This document shows, piece after piece, positions 6,341 to 14,965 of a stretch of 17,242 nucleotides of DNA. This stretch comes from Oscillospiraceae bacterium. Lineage in GTDB: Bacteria > Bacillota > Clostridia > Oscillospirales > UBA929. A program made the position numbers and the translations under genes. The DNA lies in the NCBI GenBank assembly GCA_009777685.1, contig WRLJ01000009.1, positions 1 through 17,242 on the forward strand. Direction: 5' to 3'. Each line of letters begins with the position of its first letter. Position 1 is the first letter of the stretch. Below the pieces are notes generated by a model that made no database searches, was not told the origin of the DNA, and worked only from the letters and a program-made list of their open reading frames with translations.

Positions 6341-8812
6341 CTAACCGTCCAGGGTCTTCATGCCCCAGACGTGTTCCGCGTACTGCGAGACGCTGCGGTC
6401 GGCGGCGAACGCCCCGGCGGCGGCGATGTTGGCCAGCGAGGAGCGGTTCCACGCCCCGGCGTCGCGGTATTTTTCGCCGGCCCGTTCCTTGACGGCGCAA
6501 TAGGCCTCAAAGTCCGCCAGCAGCATATAGGTGTCGTTGATGAGCAGACTGCTGGCGATGTCGCCGTATTCCGCCCCGTCCGGCCCGACGCCCGCCGTCA
6601 GCCGGTCGAACACGCGGCGCAGAGGCTCGCTCTGGCTGTAGATGGACGACGAGGAATAGCCCTCGCGGCTCAGCCTGTCGACCTCCCCGGCGGTCAGGCC
6701 GAAGATAAAGATGTTCTCCCGGCCCACAAACTCGTCGATTTCCACGTTCGCGCCGTCCAGCGTCCCGATGGTCAGCGCGCCGTTGAGCATAAACTTCATA
6801 TTGCCCGTGCCGCTGGCCTCCTTGCCGGCGGTGGAAATCTGCTCGCTGATCTCCGAGGCCGGAATCAGCAGCTCGGCCACCGACACGCGGTAGTTTTCCA
6901 GGAATACGACCTTGGCGACCTTCGAGACCACGGGGTCGCCGTTAACCAGCTGGGCCACGCTGTGGATCAGCCGGATGATGCGCTTGGCCATGTGATAGCC
7001 GCTGGCCGCCTTCGCGCCGAACAAATAGGTGCGCGGAATCCGGTCTTTTTGAGGATCGGCGCAAATCTCGTCGTACAGCCGCAAAATCCGCAGGACGTTC
7101 AGCAGCTGGCGCTTGTATTCGTGCAGCCGCTTGACCTGCGTGTCGAAGACCGAGGCGGGATCGACGGCCAGCCCCTGCTCGCGCAGGATATAGGCGGCCA
7201 GACGCTCCTTGTTCTCCCGCTTGACTCTGGCCAGCTGTTCCAGAAACGCCGCGTCGTCCAAAAATTCGTTCAGACGCCTCAGCTCCGCCGGATGCGTGAG
7301 ATAGCCGTCCCCGATGGCGCCGCAAATCAGCCCGTGCAGTCCGGGGTTGACCTGCGCCAGCCAGCGGCGGTGGTCCACGCCGTTGGTGACGTTGAGGAAC
7401 TTAAACGGCTCGCGCTGGTATTGCAGCTCAAAGAGGCTCTTGATCAGTATGCCCGAATGCAGGGCCGATACGCCGTTGACCGCGAAGCACGCGAAGGCGC
7501 ACAGGTTGGCCATACGCACCTCGCCGTCCCATATAATGGCCATGCGGCCGACGACGTAGTCATTGTGCCCCTCCGCGCGCAGCAGGGCGATATACCGGTC
7601 GTTGATGCCGCACAAAACCTTCCAGATACGCGGCAGGAGCATCTCCACGATGTTCTGCGGCCAGCATTCCAGCGCCTCGCTCATCACCGTATGGTTGGTA
7701 TAGGCGACCGCGTGCTTGACGATGACCCACGCGTCGTCCCAGTCCATCCCCTCCTCGTCCAGCAGGATGCGCATCAGCTCCGGGATCACCAGCGTGGGGT
7801 GCGTGTCATTGATGTGCAGAACGTGGCGCAGGTGGAAGTTGCGAAGCGTCCCGTTTTTCAGCCGGTGGTCGCGCACGATGCTCTGGACGGTCGCCGAGAC
7901 AAAGAAATACTGCTGGCGCAGGCGCAGGAGCTTGCCCTCGAAATGATTGTCGTCCGGATAGAGGACCTTGGTGATGACCTGAGCCATGGCGTTCTGCTCC
8001 ATCGCCTTCATGTACTGCCCGGAGGAGAACAGGGACATGTCAATGGCGGTGGGGCTTTGCGCGTCCCAGAGCCGCAGTTTGTTGACCTTGTCCGTGCCAT
8101 AGCCCGAGATCAGCATGTCCTTCGGGACCGCGAGGACCTCGGTATAGTCGATATGCTCGTATTCCATCCGGTTGTCCCGGCTGTTCCAGCGCTCCTCCAC
8201 GCGGCCGCCGAAACGCACCGTGACGGCCTCCTCCACGCGCGGAATCAGCCAGACGTCGCCGACCTCCAGCCACGGGTCGGGCAGCTCAACCTGCCCGCCC
8301 TCGATGACCTTCTGCTTGAAAATGCCGTACTCGTAGCAAATGGAGTACCCCGTCGCGTTGAGGCCCAGCGTGGTCATGGAATCCAGATAGCACGCCGCCA
8401 GCCGCCCCAGGCCCCCGTTGCCCAGCCCCGCGTCCGGCTCGGTCTCTAAAAAGTCCTCAAAGGACAGGCCGGTCAGCTTGTCCTCCCCGCCGTTTATGGC
8501 GCGGCGCTCGGCCAGCAGCTCGTCCAGGGAGCGGCGGACCGTTTCGGTCAGCCCGAGGTTGAAGGCGTTCTTGGACAGCGAACGGCCCAGCAGAAACTCC
8601 AGCGACAGGTAGTGCAGCTTCCGTCCGTCGGCGCGCGCCTCGTCGCCCGAGTCCGAGAGCCGCTGGGCCAGAATGTCCCTCAGCACCAGGCAGGTCGCGC
8701 GGAACACCTGCGTCCGTGTGCAGTCCTCCAGATCGCGCCCGAAATGGCGTTTGAGTTTGCCCAGAAAAAGCTCTTTGAAGCCGGATATGTCAATTACGGT
8801 GTTTTGGCTCAC
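6341..8812 (-). CDS. glgP: Glycogen (alpha-glucan) phosphorylase
   Basis: GlgP releases glucose-1-phosphate from glycogen chain ends using phosphate and pyridoxal phosphate. The product is about 823 residues, the family's normal size. The cofactor site EASGTGNMK, with its pyridoxal lysine near residue 673, is intact. Other family stretches are GLGNGGLGRLAACYLDS, HINDTHP and VTNGVDHRRW. The start is not certain. GTG 8812 is preferred because GGAG lies 10 nt upstream; TTG 8818 is only 4 nt from that site and would add two residues. The gene begins 32 nt after the glgA stop and ends 9 nt before metG, whose ribosome site covers the glgP stop. It is the breakdown arm of the pathway encoded by the same operon. 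Confidence 0.95.
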   Translation of the reverse strand: MSQNTVIDISGFKELFLGKLKRHFGRDLEDCTRTQVFRATCLVLRDILAQRLSDSGDEARADGRKLHYLSLEFLLGRSLSKNAFNLGLTETVRRSLDELLAERRAINGGEDKLTGLSFEDFLETEPDAGLGNGGLGRLAACYLDSMTTLGLNATGYSICYEYGIFKQKVIEGGQVELPDPWLEVGDVWLIPRVEEAVTVRFGGRVEERWNSRDNRMEYEHIDYTEVLAVPKDMLISGYGTDKVNKLRLWDAQSPTAIDMSLFSSGQYMKAMEQNAMAQVITKVLYPDDNHFEGKLLRLRQQYFFVSATVQSIVRDHRLKNGTLRNFHLRHVLHINDTHPTLVIPELMRILLDEEGMDWDDAWVIVKHAVAYTNHTVMSEALECWPQNIVEMLLPRIWKVLCGINDRYIALLRAEGHNDYVVGRMAIIWDGEVRMANLCAFACFAVNGVSALHSGILIKSLFELQYQREPFKFLNVTNGVDHRRWLAQVNPGLHGLICGAIGDGYLTHPAELRRLNEFLDDAAFLEQLARVKRENKERLAAYILREQGLAVDPASVFDTQVKRLHEYKRQLLNVLRILRLYDEICADPQKDRIPRTYLFGAKAASGYHMAKRIIRLIHSVAQLVNGDPVVSKVAKVVFLENYRVSVAELLIPASEISEQISTAGKEASGTGNMKFMLNGALTIGTLDGANVEIDEFVGRENIFIFGLTAGEVDRLSREGYSSSSIYSQSEPLRRVFDRLTAGVGPDGAEYGDIASSLLINDTYMLLADFEAYCAVKERAGEKYRDAGAWNRSSLANIAAAGAFAADRSVSQYAEHVWGMKTLDG

Positions 8813-8844
8813 GGTCAATAATCTCCTTACCAGTTAACTAATCT

Positions 8845-10281
8845 TTATTTTTTTCCGGTCACCTGCCGGTAGAGGCTCAGGTACTGCCCGGCTGACTGCG
8901 TCCACGAGAAGTCGATGCGCATGTCCGCCTCGGCCAGGGCGCGCCACGCGGCGGGGCTGCCGCGATAGAGGTCGACGGCCTGCCGCAGAACGTACATCAT
9001 GTCGTCGGCGTTGTAGTTGGCGAAGGTAAAGCCGCGCCCCTGCCCGGTTTCCGCGATGTACGGCGTGACCGTGTCCTTCAGCCCGCCCGTCTCCCGCGTG
9101 ACCGGAACCGTGCCGTAGCGCATGGCGATCATCTGCGACAGCCCGCACGGCTCGGCCAGGCTGGGCATCAGAAAGATGTCCGCGCCGGCGTACAGCTTCA
9201 TGGCCAGCCCCGGGTTGTGCATGATCTGCGCCGAGAAACGGCCCTTATAGGTCTCCCTCGCGTTGCGGAACAGCTGCTCAAAATGCCAGTCCCCGCGCCC
9301 GACCACGACGACCTGAACGTCCAGGTCCATGATGCGGTCCAGCGACGCCGCCACGAGGTCCAGCCCCTTGTGGGAGGCCAGCCGCGTGACCATGCCGATC
9401 AGCGGCGTGTTCTTGCGCGGCGCGAGACCCAGCATTTTTCTGAGCTTGGTCTTGTTGGCGACCTTTTTCTCAAAGCTGCCGTCGTCGTAAGGGTCAAACA
9501 GATTCGGGTCGGACGCCGGATCGTATACGGCGGTGTCAATGCCGTTGAGGATGCCGTGCATTTTGTGCCCGGCGGCGGCGATCACGCCCTCCAGCCCGTG
9601 CGCGTAGAAGGGGTATTGCAGCTCCTCCCGGTACGTCGGCGATACCGTCGTCACCGCGTCGGACATCTCGACGGCGGCCTTCATCAGGTTCAGCCCGCCG
9701 TTGAACTCCATCGTGCCGCCGTTGAATACAGGCTCAGGCAAGCCGAACACGTCTCCCAGCAGGTCGCGCGAATAGCGGCCCTGATATTCGATGTTGTGAA
9801 TGGTGAACACACAGCGGATGTCGTCCGCGCGGCCCGCCATCAGAACGCGCAGATACACCGGAACCAGCGCGGTCTGCCAGTCATGGCAGTGGATCACGTC
9901 CGGCCTCCAGTCCGGCAGGCTCAGCGCCAGCTCCGCCGCCGCGCGCGAAAAGAACGCGTACCGTTCCCCGTCGTCGAAGTGCCCGTACAGCTCCCCGCGC
10001 CGGAAGTAATATTCATTGTCAATGAAATACCACACCACGCCGTTCATCTTCAGTTCAAACAGCCCGCAGTAGACGTTGCGCCAACCCAGCGGAATGTACT
10101 GCGCCCCGATGAATTTCATCCGGGACCGGTACTCCGCCGCCACGCTGTCATACAGCGGCAGCATCACGCGCACGCCCGCCCGTCTGGCGGCCAGCGCGGC
10201 GGGCAGCGCGCCCGCGACGTCGCCCAGCCCGCCTGTTTTGGCAAAGGGCGCCGCCTCGCTGCTGATGAGCAGAATTTTCAT
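8845..10281 (-). CDS. glgA: Glycogen synthase (ADP-glucose type, GT5)
   Basis: GlgA adds glucose from ADP-glucose to the non-reducing ends of alpha-1,4-glucan. The 478-residue length is typical of bacterial GlgA. The nucleotide-sugar-binding loop KTGGLGDV sits at residues 15-22. HCHDWQT, the linker stretch GILNGID, and the C-terminal donor-site motif EPCGLSQ followed by TGGLKDTV are all present. ATG 10281 has AGGAGG (10291-10296) 9 nt upstream. The 173-nt gap to the preceding glgD gene holds a palindromic repeat island. That island may act on how much message reaches glgA and glgP, although glgA has a strong ribosome site of its own. Identification is secure. Confidence 0.96.
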   Translation of the reverse strand: MKILLISSEAAPFAKTGGLGDVAGALPAALAARRAGVRVMLPLYDSVAAEYRSRMKFIGAQYIPLGWRNVYCGLFELKMNGVVWYFIDNEYYFRRGELYGHFDDGERYAFFSRAAAELALSLPDWRPDVIHCHDWQTALVPVYLRVLMAGRADDIRCVFTIHNIEYQGRYSRDLLGDVFGLPEPVFNGGTMEFNGGLNLMKAAVEMSDAVTTVSPTYREELQYPFYAHGLEGVIAAAGHKMHGILNGIDTAVYDPASDPNLFDPYDDGSFEKKVANKTKLRKMLGLAPRKNTPLIGMVTRLASHKGLDLVAASLDRIMDLDVQVVVVGRGDWHFEQLFRNARETYKGRFSAQIMHNPGLAMKLYAGADIFLMPSLAEPCGLSQMIAMRYGTVPVTRETGGLKDTVTPYIAETGQGRGFTFANYNADDMMYVLRQAVDLYRGSPAAWRALAEADMRIDFSWTQSAGQYLSLYRQVTGKK

Positions 10282-10328
10282 GCTGAAAGGCCTCCTTTTC
10301 TCTCAAATTTGGAAATCGAAACCCATCC

Positions 10329-10354
10329 GGCGGACGGCCAATGGCCGCCCCTAC
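10329..10354 (-). repeat. Palindromic unit I
   Basis: GGCGGACGGCCAATGGCCG followed by CCCCTAC. On the - strand it starts GTAGGGGCGGC like unit E (4558-4583), but has CATTGG at the centre in place of AATCTG. Confidence 0.75.
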
Positions 10355-10383
10355 AAGGGGAACTGCCCTAACATGACGGTTGT

Positions 10384-10409
10384 GTAGGGACGCCATATAT
10401 GGCGTCCGC
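10384..10409 (+). repeat. Palindromic unit J, inverted copy of unit D
   Basis: GTAG is followed by the perfect palindrome GGACGCCATATATGGCGTCC (10388-10407), then GC. It is identical to unit D at 4498-4523 read on the other strand. Confidence 0.85.
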
Positions 10410-10430
10410 GGGCGGCCGGGACGGCCGCCC
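10410..10430. repeat. GC-rich 9-bp hairpin (unit K)
   Basis: GGGCGGCCG (10410-10418) pairs perfectly with CGGCCGCCC (10422-10430), with loop GGA. It abuts the GC end of unit J, matching the back-to-back layout of units E and F. Confidence 0.7.
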
Positions 10431-10454
10431 CCGCAGGGCTTGCGAAGAAATTTA

Positions 10455-11564
10455 CTACACCTCCGCGCCCTTTGAGATCGCGATCGGGTAGGTGCTGTGG
10501 CCCACAAGGATGTGGTTTTCCGAAACGGTCACTTGCTTGTCGGCGATCACATGGCTGATGCGCGCGCCGTCCTTGACGGCGGCGTCCTGCATCAGAATGC
10601 AGTTTTGCACCACAGCGCCCTTGCCAATCCTCACGCCGCGGAACAGGATGCTGTTTTCCACAACGCCCTCGATGTAACAGCCGTCCGCCACGACGGAGTT
10701 TCTGGCCCGGCTGTCGGGGCTGTAATACGTCGGAGCCTCGTCGCGGACCTTGGTGCGGATGCTGCGGCCGCGCGGGAACAGGTCGCGGCGGACCTCGGGC
10801 TTGAGCAGGTCCATGCTATGCTGAAAATAGTTGGTGACGCTGATGAGGCGCGCGCAGTAGCCGTTGTAGATATACGCCGACAGCCGCAGCTTTTCCTTCA
10901 TCGCCTGAAGCACATCGCGGTTGAAATGGTACAGGCTCCGCGCCGCGCAGTAGTTCAGCAGATGCTCCAGCAGCGGCTTGGAGAGCAGGAACACGTTCAT
11001 CGACTCATAGCCGTCCTTCAGCCCGACGGTGATATCCACGATGCGGCCCGTATCGTCCAGACGGTAGAACGCCTCGTCGCTGACGGCGCCCTCGCGGGCC
11101 GGCGTGCAGACGCAGGTGATCTCCGCCCCGCTTTGGATGTGCGACTCCAGCACGTCCTCCAGCGAGAGATTGGCGACGTTCTCGCCGTCGGCCAGCACAA
11201 CGTAGTCCTGCCGGATGCGCGAGATGTAGGACGCCACCCCGTACAGGGCTTCCATGCGGCCCCGGAACTCCACGCTGCGGCGAGGCCCGGCGTAGCCGAA
11301 CGGGGGCAGCAGGCGCAGCCCGCCGCGCTTGCGCGCCAGGTCCCAGTCCTTGCCCGAGCCGAGGTGGTCCAGCAGAGACTGATAGCTGTCGCGCATGACG
11401 ACGCCGACGTCGTTGATGCCCGCGTTGACCATGTTGCTGAGCATAAAGTCAATGCAGCGGTAGCGCCCCCCGAAGGGAAGGGAGGCCGCCGTGCGATGCT
11501 CCGCCAGCTCCTTGAGCTTCGGATGGGTCAGATAGGCAAAGATGATGCCGTGCATATCCTTCAT
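10455..11564 (-). CDS. glgD: GlgD, ADP-glucose pyrophosphorylase second subunit
   Basis: GlgD is the GlgC-like partner subunit found in Firmicutes, where it pairs with GlgC and raises ADP-glucose synthesis; it is generally thought to have little or no catalysis alone. The 369-residue chain keeps the fold landmarks LPFGGRYRCIDFMLSN and LGSGKDWDL near the N-terminus and a C-terminal left-handed beta-helix (SVVADGCYIEG...NSILFRGVRIGKGAVV). The nucleotide-binding loop GGQGSRL seen in the adjacent GlgC is replaced by IIFAYLTHPKLKEL, in keeping with a regulatory role. The ribosome site before ATG 11564 is weak (GGGGGAT about 9-10 nt upstream). It lies 82 nt downstream of glgC. Identification is secure; the functional partition is from family knowledge. 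Confidence 0.94.
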   Translation of the reverse strand: MKDMHGIIFAYLTHPKLKELAEHRTAASLPFGGRYRCIDFMLSNMVNAGINDVGVVMRDSYQSLLDHLGSGKDWDLARKRGGLRLLPPFGYAGPRRSVEFRGRMEALYGVASYISRIRQDYVVLADGENVANLSLEDVLESHIQSGAEITCVCTPAREGAVSDEAFYRLDDTGRIVDITVGLKDGYESMNVFLLSKPLLEHLLNYCAARSLYHFNRDVLQAMKEKLRLSAYIYNGYCARLISVTNYFQHSMDLLKPEVRRDLFPRGRSIRTKVRDEAPTYYSPDSRARNSVVADGCYIEGVVENSILFRGVRIGKGAVVQNCILMQDAAVKDGARISHVIADKQVTVSENHILVGHSTYPIAISKGAEV

Positions 11565-11646
11565 AGATTTCCAATCCCCCAGTTTCAGAAGAGAGCAGGA
11601 GAAACGGGCGGGAAAGCCCCCCTGTCTCTCTCCCTTTTTCTTGTAT

Positions 11647-12837
11647 TCAGTCGGCTACCATGGTGTTGGGCCCGATCACCCTGCCGGCCTCGATCACGAC
11701 GTCGGAGGCGACGACCGCGATGCCCCACTCGGCGGGGTCCGGGGCGTCCTTCGGGTCGGCGCCGACCCGCGCGCCCGCGCCGACCCGCGCGTTTTCGGCC
11801 AAAATGGCGTATTCTATGACCGCGCCGCTCTCTACGACCGCGCCGGGCATCAGAATGGAGTATTTCACGCTGGCGCCCTCCGCGACGGTCACGTCGTTGA
11901 ACAGGACGGAGTTGAGGACCTCGCCCTCGACCTCGCAGCCTTCGGTCACCAGGCTGTGGGAAATCACGGCGCCGGCGCCCATGTAATGCGGCGGCGCGAC
12001 AGGATTGCGCGCGTAGATGCGCCAGGCCGGATCGTGCAGGTCCATCTGATTGGAGGCGCTGAGCATATCCATGTTCGCGTCCCAGAGGCTCTCGATCGTT
12101 CCTACGTCCTTCCAGTATCCGTTAAAGCGGCAGACGGACAGCTTCTCCCCGGCCTTCAGCATGGCGGGGATGATGTTCTTGCCGAAGTCGTTGCTGGATT
12201 TCGGGTCGGCCTCGTCTTCCGTCAGGTACTTGCGCAGCTTGCCCCAGTTGAAGATATAGATGCCCATCGAGGCCAGCGTGCTCTTGGGCTGCGCGGGCTT
12301 TTCCTCAAACTCGTAGACCGTGTCGTCGGGATTGGTGTTCAGGATGCCGAAGCGCGAGGCCTCCTGGAGGGAAACCTCATAGACCGCGATGGTGCAGTCC
12401 GAGCCGCTCTTCTTATGCCGCCGGAGCATATCCGCGTAGTCCATTTTATAGATGTGGTCGCCGCTGAGGATCAGCACATACTCCGGCCCGTAGTTGTCGA
12501 TAAAGCGGATATTCTGGTAGATGGCGTTGGCGGTCCCCTTATACCACTGGCCGCCCTTGCCGTGCATGTACGGCGGCAGGATATGCACGCCGCCGTGCAG
12601 GCGGTCCAGGTCCCAGGGCTGTCCGGAGCCGATATACTCGTTTAGCTCAAGGGGCTGGTACTGCGTCAGCACGCCGACCGTGTCAATGTCGGAGTTGACG
12701 CAGTTGGACAGCGGGAAGTCGATGATGCGGTACTTGCCGCCGAACGGGACGGCGGGCTTGGCGACATTCGTCGTCAGCACATACAGGCGGGAACCCTGTC
12801 CACCGGCCAGCAGCATCGCCACGATTTCCTTTTTCAT
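11647..12837 (-). CDS. glgC: Glucose-1-phosphate adenylyltransferase
   Basis: GlgC makes ADP-glucose from ATP and glucose-1-phosphate, the committed step of bacterial glycogen synthesis. The 396-residue protein has the nucleotidyltransferase signature LLAGGQGSRL at residues 9-18. KPAVPFGGKYRIIDF, the stretch YIGSGQPWDL, and VLILSGDHIYKMDY follow. The C-terminal third is a left-handed beta-helix with hexapeptide repeats (VTVAEGASVKYSILMPGAVV). The frame is open for 11 more codons upstream, but ATG 12837 matches the usual family start (MKKEIVAMLLAGG) and has an AGGGGTG ribosome site about 8 nt upstream. The 58-nt gap to glgB contains a weak 6-bp stem (GTTTTG 12857-12862 with CAAAAC 12868-12873). 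It likely forms a complex with GlgD. Confidence 0.96.
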   Translation of the reverse strand: MKKEIVAMLLAGGQGSRLYVLTTNVAKPAVPFGGKYRIIDFPLSNCVNSDIDTVGVLTQYQPLELNEYIGSGQPWDLDRLHGGVHILPPYMHGKGGQWYKGTANAIYQNIRFIDNYGPEYVLILSGDHIYKMDYADMLRRHKKSGSDCTIAVYEVSLQEASRFGILNTNPDDTVYEFEEKPAQPKSTLASMGIYIFNWGKLRKYLTEDEADPKSSNDFGKNIIPAMLKAGEKLSVCRFNGYWKDVGTIESLWDANMDMLSASNQMDLHDPAWRIYARNPVAPPHYMGAGAVISHSLVTEGCEVEGEVLNSVLFNDVTVAEGASVKYSILMPGAVVESGAVIEYAILAENARVGAGARVGADPKDAPDPAEWGIAVVASDVVIEAGRVIGPNTMVAD

Positions 12838-12895
12838 GAATGAAGCACCCCTATCCGTTTTGTTTCGCAAAACCGCCTCGCTTAGCCCGTGCCTC

Positions 12896-14926
12896 TCATT
12901 CCCGTTCCAGGTATACCGCGCTCAGGGGGGGCAGGTCGAACATCAGGCTGTGCGGTCTGCCGTGGCAGGGGACCTCCTGCGTGTACATGAGGTAATCGTT
13001 GACCTTTCCCCAGCCGCCGTGGCGGCTGTCGTTGGAATTCAGCCGCTCGCGGTAGCAGCCCGGCTCCGCCGTGCCGACGCGGTAGCCGTCGCGCGCCAGC
13101 GGGGAGAAGTTAAACGCGCAGAGCATCTCGCGGCCCGAGTTGTCATAGCGGGCAAAGACAATGGTGTTGCCCTGATAGTCGCCGCTGACGATCCACGAAA
13201 AGCCCTCCCAGTCGTGGTCGTTTTCCCAAAGCTGAGAGGACCGGCGGTAGAGCTGATTCAGCTCCCGCACATAGCTCTGGAGCTTTTGGTGCATGTCGAC
13301 GTCCAGCAGGTGCCAGTCCAGGCTCTGCGCCTCGCACCACTCGATGAACTGGCCGAACTCTATGCCCATAAAGGTCAGCTTCTTGCCCGGATGGGCCATC
13401 ATATACCCGAGATACGCGCGCACGCCGGCGAACTTGTCCGCGTAATAGCCCGGCATCTTGCCGATCAGCGAGCATTTGCCGTGTACAACCTCGTCGTGGG
13501 ACAGCGGCAGGATATAATTTTCCGAAAACGCGTACATCATCGAGAAGGTCAGGTCGTTGTGGTTGTGCTGGCGGTAGATGGGGTCCAGCTTCATATAATG
13601 CAGCGTGTCGTTCATCCAGCCCATGCTCCACTTGAAGTTAAAGCCCAGACCGCCCAGATACGCGGGCTTGGTGACCATCGGCCACGCCGTGCTTTCCTCG
13701 GCCATCATCAGCGCGTGGGGGTACGCCGCGAAGACCTGCTCGTTGAGCTTGCGGAAGAAGGACACGGCCTCCAGATTTTCGCGCCCGCCGTGGATGTTCG
13801 GGATATAGTCGTTTTTCCGCCCGTAGTCCAGATACAGCATCGACGCCACGGCGTCGACGCGCAGGCCGTCGGCGTGGTAGAAGTCCATCCAGAACAGCGC
13901 AGAGCTCATCAGGAAGGAGCGGACCTCGTTGCGCCCGTAGTCAAAGACCAGCGTGCCCCAGTCGGGCTGCTCGCGGCGGGAGGGCTCGCTGTACTCATAG
14001 CAGAAGGAGCCGTCAAAGGCGGCCAGGCCGAACCCGTCCTTGGGAAAATGCGCCGGAACCCAGTCCAGCAGCACGCCCAGCCCCGCCTGATGGCAGCGGT
14101 CCACGAAGTACATAAAGTCCTTCGGCGTCCCGAAGCGGCTGGTCGGCGCGAAATAGCCCGTGACCTGATAGCCCCACGACATATCCAGCGGATGCTCCAT
14201 CACCGGCATCAGCTCGATGTGCGTATAGCCCATTCCCGCCACATACTCCGGCACCTGCTCCGCCAGGTCGCGGTATGTAAGCGTTTCATTGCCCAGGCCG
14301 CGCCGCCAGGAGCCGAGATGCATTTCATAGATGTTCATCGGGCGGTCGTACACGCCGCCCCTGGAGGCCGCCCACTCGCCGTCGCCCCATGCGTAGCCGG
14401 TGATATCCGCCGTCTTGGAGGCCGTATGCGGCCTTGTCTCCGTGTGAAAGGCAAACGGGTCGGCTTTTTCCAGCCATATCCCCTGCCGCGTCTGGACGGC
14501 GTATTTATACGAGGCGTATTCCTCCAGACCCGCGGCGAACAGCTCCCAAACGCCCACCGAAATTTTGGACATGGGATGTTTGCGGCGGTCCCAGCCGTTG
14601 AAGTCGCCGATCAGGCTGACGGCCTTGGCCTCGGGGGCCCAGACGCGGAAGAGCCACCCCTCCGCTCCGTCCCGCCGCCCGGGATGCGCGCCCATAAACT
14701 CATAGGCGCGGCAGTCGCTTCCTTCATGGAAGAAATACAAATGCGTCTCCACCGGATGGCCGGCGGAGGAGGGTCCGGCCGCCGGCGGTCCGGCGGTCTT
14801 CACCGCTTTATCCGGCCTGCCGGCCTTCGCCGTTTTAACGGGTCCGGCCGCCGCGGGGGCTTTCTTCTTCGGGGCCGCCGCGGCTTTTTTCGCGGCATCG
14901 GGAGCGTTCTTCCGAGTAGGGGGCAT
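12896..14926 (-). CDS. glgB: 1,4-alpha-glucan branching enzyme with Lys/Ala/Pro-rich N-terminal tail
   Basis: GlgB cuts alpha-1,4 chains and rejoins them as alpha-1,6 branches. The protein has 676 residues. Residues ~84-180 form the CBM48-like N-terminal domain (FRVWAPEAKAVSLIGDFNGW). The GH13 barrel carries DWVPAHF (288-294), GLRVDAV with nucleophile D358, MAEES with acid E410, and LSHDEV (475-480). A C-terminal beta domain follows. ATG 14926 is chosen because GGAGGTG (14935-14941) lies 8 nt upstream; the frame continues 8 codons further without such support. Residues 1-57 are low-complexity, rich in Ala, Lys and Pro, with AAKK/PKKK runs like a histone-H1 tail. This is not part of the usual enzyme. 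It is second in the operon, 39 nt after pduL. Enzyme identity is secure; the tail's role is unknown. Confidence 0.96.
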   Translation of the reverse strand: MPPTRKNAPDAAKKAAAAPKKKAPAAAGPVKTAKAGRPDKAVKTAGPPAAGPSSAGHPVETHLYFFHEGSDCRAYEFMGAHPGRRDGAEGWLFRVWAPEAKAVSLIGDFNGWDRRKHPMSKISVGVWELFAAGLEEYASYKYAVQTRQGIWLEKADPFAFHTETRPHTASKTADITGYAWGDGEWAASRGGVYDRPMNIYEMHLGSWRRGLGNETLTYRDLAEQVPEYVAGMGYTHIELMPVMEHPLDMSWGYQVTGYFAPTSRFGTPKDFMYFVDRCHQAGLGVLLDWVPAHFPKDGFGLAAFDGSFCYEYSEPSRREQPDWGTLVFDYGRNEVRSFLMSSALFWMDFYHADGLRVDAVASMLYLDYGRKNDYIPNIHGGRENLEAVSFFRKLNEQVFAAYPHALMMAEESTAWPMVTKPAYLGGLGFNFKWSMGWMNDTLHYMKLDPIYRQHNHNDLTFSMMYAFSENYILPLSHDEVVHGKCSLIGKMPGYYADKFAGVRAYLGYMMAHPGKKLTFMGIEFGQFIEWCEAQSLDWHLLDVDMHQKLQSYVRELNQLYRRSSQLWENDHDWEGFSWIVSGDYQGNTIVFARYDNSGREMLCAFNFSPLARDGYRVGTAEPGCYRERLNSNDSRHGGWGKVNDYLMYTQEVPCHGRPHSLMFDLPPLSAVYLERE

Positions 14927-14965
14927 GGTCAAAGCACCTCCGGCATTCATAATCGTCGCGGGACG

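Larger units (their letters stand above)
10282..10454. other. Repeat-filled gap between glgD and glgA
   Basis: This 173-nt gap inside the operon carries no gene. It holds the glgA ribosome site at its left end and, at 10329-10430, three palindromic units of the same kind as in the 4353-4766 island. Confidence 0.8.

Noticed and set aside
6371..8449. 692-codon open frame on the + strand opposite glgP
   Set aside because: It lies entirely antisense to glgP, which has every family motif. The frame is kept open by codon bias, not by coding selection.
12838..12895. Terminator between glgB and glgC
   Set aside because: The GTTTTG/CAAAAC stem (12857-12862 / 12868-12873) has only 6 AT-rich pairs and no following T-run; the genes form one operon.
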